From positions 1-64,000 of the forward strand of contig JANXWV010000055.1 in NCBI GenBank assembly GCA_025350965.1: 64,000 bases of DNA. Direction: 5' to 3'. The notes under the pieces were generated by a model, which was not told the DNA's origin, ran no database searches, and saw nothing but the letters and a program-made list of their open reading frames with translations. The stretch comes from Rhizobacter sp. GTDB taxonomy: Bacteria > Pseudomonadota > Gammaproteobacteria > Burkholderiales > Burkholderiaceae_C. This document shows, piece by piece, positions 60,316 through 64,000 of this stretch. Within the stretch, counting starts at the first letter, position 1; each line of letters begins with the position of its first letter. The position numbers were made by a program, and so were the translations under genes.

Positions 60316-62418
60316 ATGTCTTACCTTCCAGAACTCGCGTGGCCAGCGCTGGCATTCCTGATCGCGGCGGCCGCGGCATTCGTGGCGCTCGACCTGGCGC
60401 GGCGCCTGCAGACCACCGGCGAGCGCGAATCGCGTGCGTGGCTGGCCGCCGCCGCCGTGGCCTGGGCGTCCGGCATGTGCGCGGCGCAGTTCATTGCGCG
60501 CGCGGCCCAGGTCGCCGCATCCGCCGGCTCAGTTGAACCGTGGGTGGTACTCGGCGCGTGGGCCATGGCGCTTGTGTTGAGCGTGGCAGTGCTGGCACAG
60601 GCCGGTGGCGGTGTGACCGGCCCGCGGCGCGTTGCCGTCGCGGCAGGCATGTTGGGCATCGGCTTGCCTGCAGTTCAGCTCGCGCTGCTTGCTGCGTTCG
60701 GTGGGGTGTTCGGATCGAATGTGCAGTGGCCACTGTTGGCGCTGGCGCCGGTCACGGCGGCGGTCGGGGGCGCTGCTGCCCTGGGGCTGTTCTTCCTGTT
60801 GCGCCAGCGCTTCGAGTCACACCGCAACGCATGCGCCGCAGCGGCGGCATGCGTTCTCGCGGTCACGGTGGTGCTCGCGCAACACCTCATCGCGCAGGCC
60901 GTGTCCCCCGCTGCGCCCAGCGCCGACCCGCTCGGGCCCGCGCTGGGGCCGCTGGTGATGGCCGCCCTCGCCGCCGTGGCCACCGCAGCATTGCTGGCAG
61001 GGCTGCACCTCGGCGCGGCCCGCTTCGAACGCCGGCGGCTGGCGCATGTCAGCGCCCGACAAGACCTGCGCAAACTCGCGCTGCGCGACCCGCTGACGGG
61101 CCTGGCGAACCGCGTGATGTTCGATGGCGCGCTGAACCAGGCGGTGCAGCACGCCGACGCCCACAGCACCCGGCTGGCGCTGCTGTTCATCGACCTCGAC
61201 GGCTTCGGCCCGATCAACCAGGCGCTCGGCCACCACAGCGGTGACCGCCTGCTGCGCGAGGCCGCCGCACGCCTGCGGGCCGTCACCGGGCCGCAGGACC
61301 GGCTCGCGCGGCTCGGGGCCGACAAGTTCCTGATCCTGCGCACCGACGACCCGGGCACCGACGTGGCGGCGCATCTGGCGGGCGAGGTGCTGGAGCGCCT
61401 GCACCAGCCGTTCACGCTGCCGGACCGCGACACCACGCTGAGCGCCTCCATCGGAATTGCGATGTACCCGGAGCACGGTGCCATGTCGACCCTGCTCGCG
61501 CATGCCGAGGCCGCCATGCGTGGCGCCAAGGGCACGGGCGGCGCCACGTACTGCTTCTTCGAAGCGCGCATGGCCAACAGCACGCGCGATCAGATGGAGC
61601 TGCTGCGCGACTTGCGCGTGGCACTCGCCAACGGCCAACTGGAGCTGTACTACCAACCGAAGATCCACGCGGCCAGCGGTGAAGTCTCGGGCGTCGAGGC
61701 GTTGATGCGTTGGCACCACCCGCAGCGCGGCATGGTGAGCCCGGCAGTGTTCATTCCCATCGCCGAGCGCTACGGTCTGATCCACGCGCTGGGCAACTGG
61801 GTCATCGACGAGGCCTGCCGGCAAGCGCGCGTGTGGCGCGACGGCGGCCTGCGCATGCGGGTGGCCATCAACCTGTCGGTGCACCAGCTGCGCGCCAGCG
61901 ACCTGGCCGAGCGCATCGGAACGGCACTGGCGCGCCACCAGATCCAGCCCGGCTTGCTGACCTGCGAGATCACCGAGTCGGTGGCGATGGAAGACTCGCC
62001 GGTCACGGCGCGCTTCTTCGAGGCGCTGGCACGCGTCGGCGTGCACATCTCGATCGACGACTTCGGCACCGGCTACTCGAGCCTGTCGACACTGCGCAAG
62101 CTTCCGGCCGAAGAGCTGAAGATCGACCGCAGTTTCGTGCTCGACCTGGAGACGAGCAGCGACGCCCGCGCCGTGGCCGAGGCGGTCATCAAGCTGGCGC
62201 AGGTGCTCGGCCTGAAGGTCGTGGCCGAGGGCGTCGAGACCGAAGGGCAGAACCAGATCCTGCGTGCGCTCGGCTGCGACGAATTGCAGGGCTACCTGTT
62301 CGCCAAGCCGATGTCGGCCAAGGCCCTGGCCGTGTGGGCGCTGGACGATGTGGGGCCCCGTTCGCTGGCCTTCCGCGCCTCGCTGTACAAGGACACCGCG
62401 CTGCTCGCGATGCATTGA
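60316..62418 (+). CDS. GGDEF-EAL cyclic di-GMP phosphodiesterase with MHYT-like sensor
   Basis: A 700-residue membrane protein. About seven N-terminal hydrophobic helices (5-235) contain degenerate MHYT-type segments (SGMCAAQFIARAA, LAQHLIAQA) in which metal-ligand positions are partly lost. A GGDEF domain (250-405) reads GADKF at about 333, so cyclase activity is unlikely. The EAL domain (425-680) is intact: VEALMRW, NLSVHQ, CEITES, DDFGTGYSS, LKIDRSF and AEGVE. It likely degrades cyclic di-GMP, with the GGDEF part possibly sensing GTP. A partial copy of its EAL segment lies just downstream. Confidence 0.88.
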   Translation: MSYLPELAWPALAFLIAAAAAFVALDLARRLQTTGERESRAWLAAAAVAWASGMCAAQFIARAAQVAASAGSVEPWVVLGAWAMALVLSVAVLAQAGGGVTGPRRVAVAAGMLGIGLPAVQLALLAAFGGVFGSNVQWPLLALAPVTAAVGGAAALGLFFLLRQRFESHRNACAAAAACVLAVTVVLAQHLIAQAVSPAAPSADPLGPALGPLVMAALAAVATAALLAGLHLGAARFERRRLAHVSARQDLRKLALRDPLTGLANRVMFDGALNQAVQHADAHSTRLALLFIDLDGFGPINQALGHHSGDRLLREAAARLRAVTGPQDRLARLGADKFLILRTDDPGTDVAAHLAGEVLERLHQPFTLPDRDTTLSASIGIAMYPEHGAMSTLLAHAEAAMRGAKGTGGATYCFFEARMANSTRDQMELLRDLRVALANGQLELYYQPKIHAASGEVSGVEALMRWHHPQRGMVSPAVFIPIAERYGLIHALGNWVIDEACRQARVWRDGGLRMRVAINLSVHQLRASDLAERIGTALARHQIQPGLLTCEITESVAMEDSPVTARFFEALARVGVHISIDDFGTGYSSLSTLRKLPAEELKIDRSFVLDLETSSDARAVAEAVIKLAQVLGLKVVAEGVETEGQNQILRALGCDELQGYLFAKPMSAKALAVWALDDVGPRSLAFRASLYKDTALLAMH

Positions 62419-62474
62419 CGGCGCGAACCCGCAAAGCCCCTCAAGCGGGCCGGGGTTCATCCGAAACCAACGGC

Positions 62475-62552
62475 ATGGCCGAGCGTTTCGGCCCCATCAA
62501 CGCACTGGGCAACTGGGTCATCCACGAGGCCTGCCGGCAGGCGCGCGCATGA
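62475..62552 (+). pseudogene. Fragment duplicating part of an EAL domain
   Basis: The 25 codons MAERFGPINALGNWVIHEACRQ and the following residues closely match IAERYGLIHALGNWVIDEACRQ in the EAL domain encoded upstream (61760-61840), at about 85 percent base identity over 80 bases by eye. The frame ends at once after ARA with a stop. This is a relic of duplication or of a lost EAL gene, not a functional protein. Confidence 0.7.
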
Positions 62553-62640
62553 CGCGACGAAGGGCATCGTTCAAGGAAACGCTTCCCAACGTGCTGTCAG
62601 CGGCGTGGCCCTGACTTGACGGGGTTTCTACAATACGAAG

Positions 62641-63699
62641 ATGAACACCGCATCCTTCACGCGCGGCGCCCGGCTGCCGCAGATCCTGGCCGAACGCATC
62701 GTGATCCTCGACGGCGCGATGGGCACGATGATCCAGCGCTACAAGCTCGGGGAGGCCGACTTCCGAGGCGAGCCCTTCAAGGCGCACCCGAAAGACCTGA
62801 AGGGCAACAACGACTTGCTGCAGCTGACACGCCCCGATGTGATCCGCGAGATCCACGAGCAGTACCTCGCCGCCGGGGCCGACATCGTCGAGACCAACAC
62901 CTTCGGCGCCACCAGCGTGGCCCAGGACGACTACGGTCTGGGCGCCTTCGCCCGCGAACTGAACGTGGCCGGCGCGCGGCTGGCGCGCAAGGCTTGCGAC
63001 AAATACAGCACGCCCGACAAGCCGCGCTTCGTGGCCGGTGCGCTCGGCCCCACGCCGCGCACCGCGAGCATCAGCCCCGACGTGAACGACCCGGCCGCGC
63101 GCAACGTGACCTTCGACGAGCTGAAGGCCGCCTACCACGAGCAGGCAAGCGGCCTGCTCGAGGGCGGCTGCGACCTGTTCCTCGTCGAAACCATCTTCGA
63201 CACGCTCAACGCCAAGGCTGCGATCTTCGCGCTCGACGAGCTGATGGAAGAGACCGGCGAGCGCCTGCCCGTGATCGTCTCCGGCACCGTGACCGACGCC
63301 TCGGGCCGCATCCTCTCGGGCCAGACCGTGAGCGCGTTCTGGCACAGCGTGCGCCATGCCCGGCCGCTCGCCGTGGGCCTGAACTGCGCGCTCGGTGCGA
63401 CGCTGATGCGCCCCTACATCGAAGAGCTGGCGCGCGTTGCCGGGGACACCTTCGTGAGCTGCTACCCGAACGCCGGCCTGCCCAACCCGATGAGCGAAAC
63501 CGGCTTCGACGAGACGCCCGAGATCACCGGATCGTTGCTCGAAGAGTTCGCCAAGGCCGGCTTCCTGAACATCGCCGGTGGCTGCTGCGGCACCACACCC
63601 GACCACATCGCGGCGATCGCGCAGAAGGTCGGCAAGTACCGGCCGCGCTGCGGGCACAAGGGCGCGCTGTTCGGTGAACTCGACCTGGAAGCGGCCTGA
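62641..63699 (+). CDS. metH1: Methionine synthase, homocysteine-binding half (MetH1)
   Basis: A 352-residue protein equal to the N-terminal homocysteine methyltransferase domain of cobalamin-dependent MetH. It shows [45 protein letters not shown], and the zinc-binding cysteines in VGLNCALGA and [11 protein letters not shown]. In E. coli this is one of four domains of a 1,227-residue protein; here it ends cleanly with a stop, and the remaining domains begin in a separate gene after a riboswitch. Such a split is known in Burkholderiales. A TACAAT box lies seven bases before the start, making a very short leader possible. Confidence 0.92.
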   Translation: MNTASFTRGARLPQILAERIVILDGAMGTMIQRYKLGEADFRGEPFKAHPKDLKGNNDLLQLTRPDVIREIHEQYLAAGADIVETNTFGATSVAQDDYGLGAFARELNVAGARLARKACDKYSTPDKPRFVAGALGPTPRTASISPDVNDPAARNVTFDELKAAYHEQASGLLEGGCDLFLVETIFDTLNAKAAIFALDELMEETGERLPVIVSGTVTDASGRILSGQTVSAFWHSVRHARPLAVGLNCALGATLMRPYIEELARVAGDTFVSCYPNAGLPNPMSETGFDETPEITGSLLEEFAKAGFLNIAGGCCGTTPDHIAAIAQKVGKYRPRCGHKGALFGELDLEAA

Positions 63700-63700
63700 C

Positions 63701-63706
63701 TACAAT
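63701..63706 (+). promoter_or_regulatory. Candidate -10 box of the riboswitch promoter
   Basis: TACAAT directly after the metH1 stop (TGA at 63697-63699) would start transcription near 63713, exactly at the first base of the SAH aptamer. No good -35 hexamer is visible. metH2 may therefore have its own promoter in addition to read-through from metH1. Confidence 0.45.
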
Positions 63707-63713
63707 CGCGACT

Positions 63714-63802
63714 CGCCCGAGGAGCGTTGCGACAGCCGATTGATGCGGCTGCCAGGCTCGGGCACGGTGCCTTGACCGGGCACTGGTTCAACGGCGCTCA
63801 CC
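63714..63802 (+). promoter_or_regulatory. S-adenosylhomocysteine (SAH) riboswitch
   Basis: The aptamer is complete. P1 pairs GCCCGAG (63715-63721) with CTCGGGC (63757-63763). An inner hairpin pairs AGCCG with CGGCT (63734-63750). The pseudoknot pairs GAGCG (63722-63726) with CGCTC (63795-63799). The conserved GAGGAGCGTTGC and GCCAGGCTCGG blocks match the SAH class. GGTGAGC at 63821-63827 can pair with GCTCACC at 63796-63802, giving an alternative hairpin ahead of the metH2 start and thus a translational switch. SAH riboswitches are ON switches, so high SAH should raise methionine synthase half 2. Confidence 0.9.
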
Positions 63803-63854
63803 CGACCTGACACGGTCCGCGGTGAGCAGCGCGGGCCGCATTGAGTGACATGCG

Positions 63855-64000
63855 ATGACCGCCTCCAAGCAGCCCAACGTCCCCCCGATGAAACTCTCCG
63901 GCCTGGAGCCGGTGCTGATCGGCGAAGGCGCGCTCTTCGTCAACGTGGGTGAGCGCACCAACGTGACCGGCTCGAAGGCCTTCGCGCGGATGATCCTGAA
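63855..64000 (+). CDS. metH2: Methionine synthase, folate/cobalamin half (MetH2), cut by window edge
   Basis: The first 48 residues of the pterin-binding part of MetH are visible, with [20 protein letters not shown], the opening of the methyltetrahydrofolate domain. The cobalamin and activation domains should follow outside the window. The start is ATG at 63855. Another ATG at 63850 opens a two-codon frame (ATGCGATGA) that overlaps it. The ribosome-binding site is weak (GAGTGA), in line with control by the upstream riboswitch. Confidence 0.9.
   Translation, partial: MTASKQPNVPPMKLSGLEPVLIGEGALFVNVGERTNVTGSKAFARMIL

Overview
This window is GC-rich, gene-dense bacterial DNA. Gene content and order point to a betaproteobacterium of the order Burkholderiales, in or near the Rubrivivax/Leptothrix/Methylibium group. 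The pointers are a PhaM-type polyhydroxybutyrate granule protein, a DUF3567 protein, a PEP-CTERM surface protein, a divergent rpe/apaG pair followed by a COG4389 'recombinase' and mltA, and a methionine synthase split into two genes with an S-adenosylhomocysteine (SAH) riboswitch between them. I found no tRNA, rRNA, CRISPR array, prophage or intact insertion sequence. The window looks like ordinary chromosome.

Layout. 1-7.1 kb (mostly minus strand) holds a Nudix hydrolase cut by the window edge, a MetE-like methyltransferase, a DUF72 protein, a CorA-like membrane protein with a very large N-terminal region, and a biotin-carrier/carboxyltransferase fusion. 7.1-16.2 kb holds a SARP/STAND regulator and a three-gene unit: a 1,753-residue repetitive PEP-CTERM protein followed by two related small membrane proteins. 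16.4-24.6 kb carries D-amino acid dehydrogenase, an aldo/keto reductase, a YgiN-like monooxygenase, AMP nucleosidase, a periplasmic-binding-domain histidine kinase and an ArnT-like glycosyltransferase. 24.9-34.5 kb carries an EF-G-like GTPase, purT, a repressor-like protein, a leader or small-RNA locus ahead of two small basic proteins, a second aldo/keto reductase, a DUF2855 protein, an HDOD protein and an MscS channel.

34.5-37.1 kb is an aromatic amino acid degradation unit (Lrp-type regulator, hppD, phhA) with a repeated element in the shared promoter. 37.1-43.5 kb holds a lipase-like hydrolase, rpe, apaG, the COG4389 protein and mltA, whose likely start codon overlaps that of a small divergent membrane protein. 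43.5-50.1 kb has an aldehyde dehydrogenase/SDR/VOC cassette and glycolate oxidase glcDEF, with one-base overlaps between the three genes. 50.2-57.4 kb has a FIST protein, PhaM, a V8-like protease lacking a visible signal peptide together with a one-domain partner, and a FAH-family/retropepsin/TraB unit. 57.5-64 kb has DUF3567, a two-AAA-module ATPase, a GGDEF-EAL protein followed by a broken copy of part of its own EAL domain, then metH1, the riboswitch and the start of metH2.

Two themes recur. One-carbon/methyl metabolism appears at both ends (MetE-like protein; split MetH with riboswitch). Short tandem repeats (8-, 12-, 12- and 21-bp units) lie between or inside genes. The least explained loci are the PEP-CTERM operon, the 29.6-30.4 kb leader with small proteins, and the signal-less V8-like protease pair.
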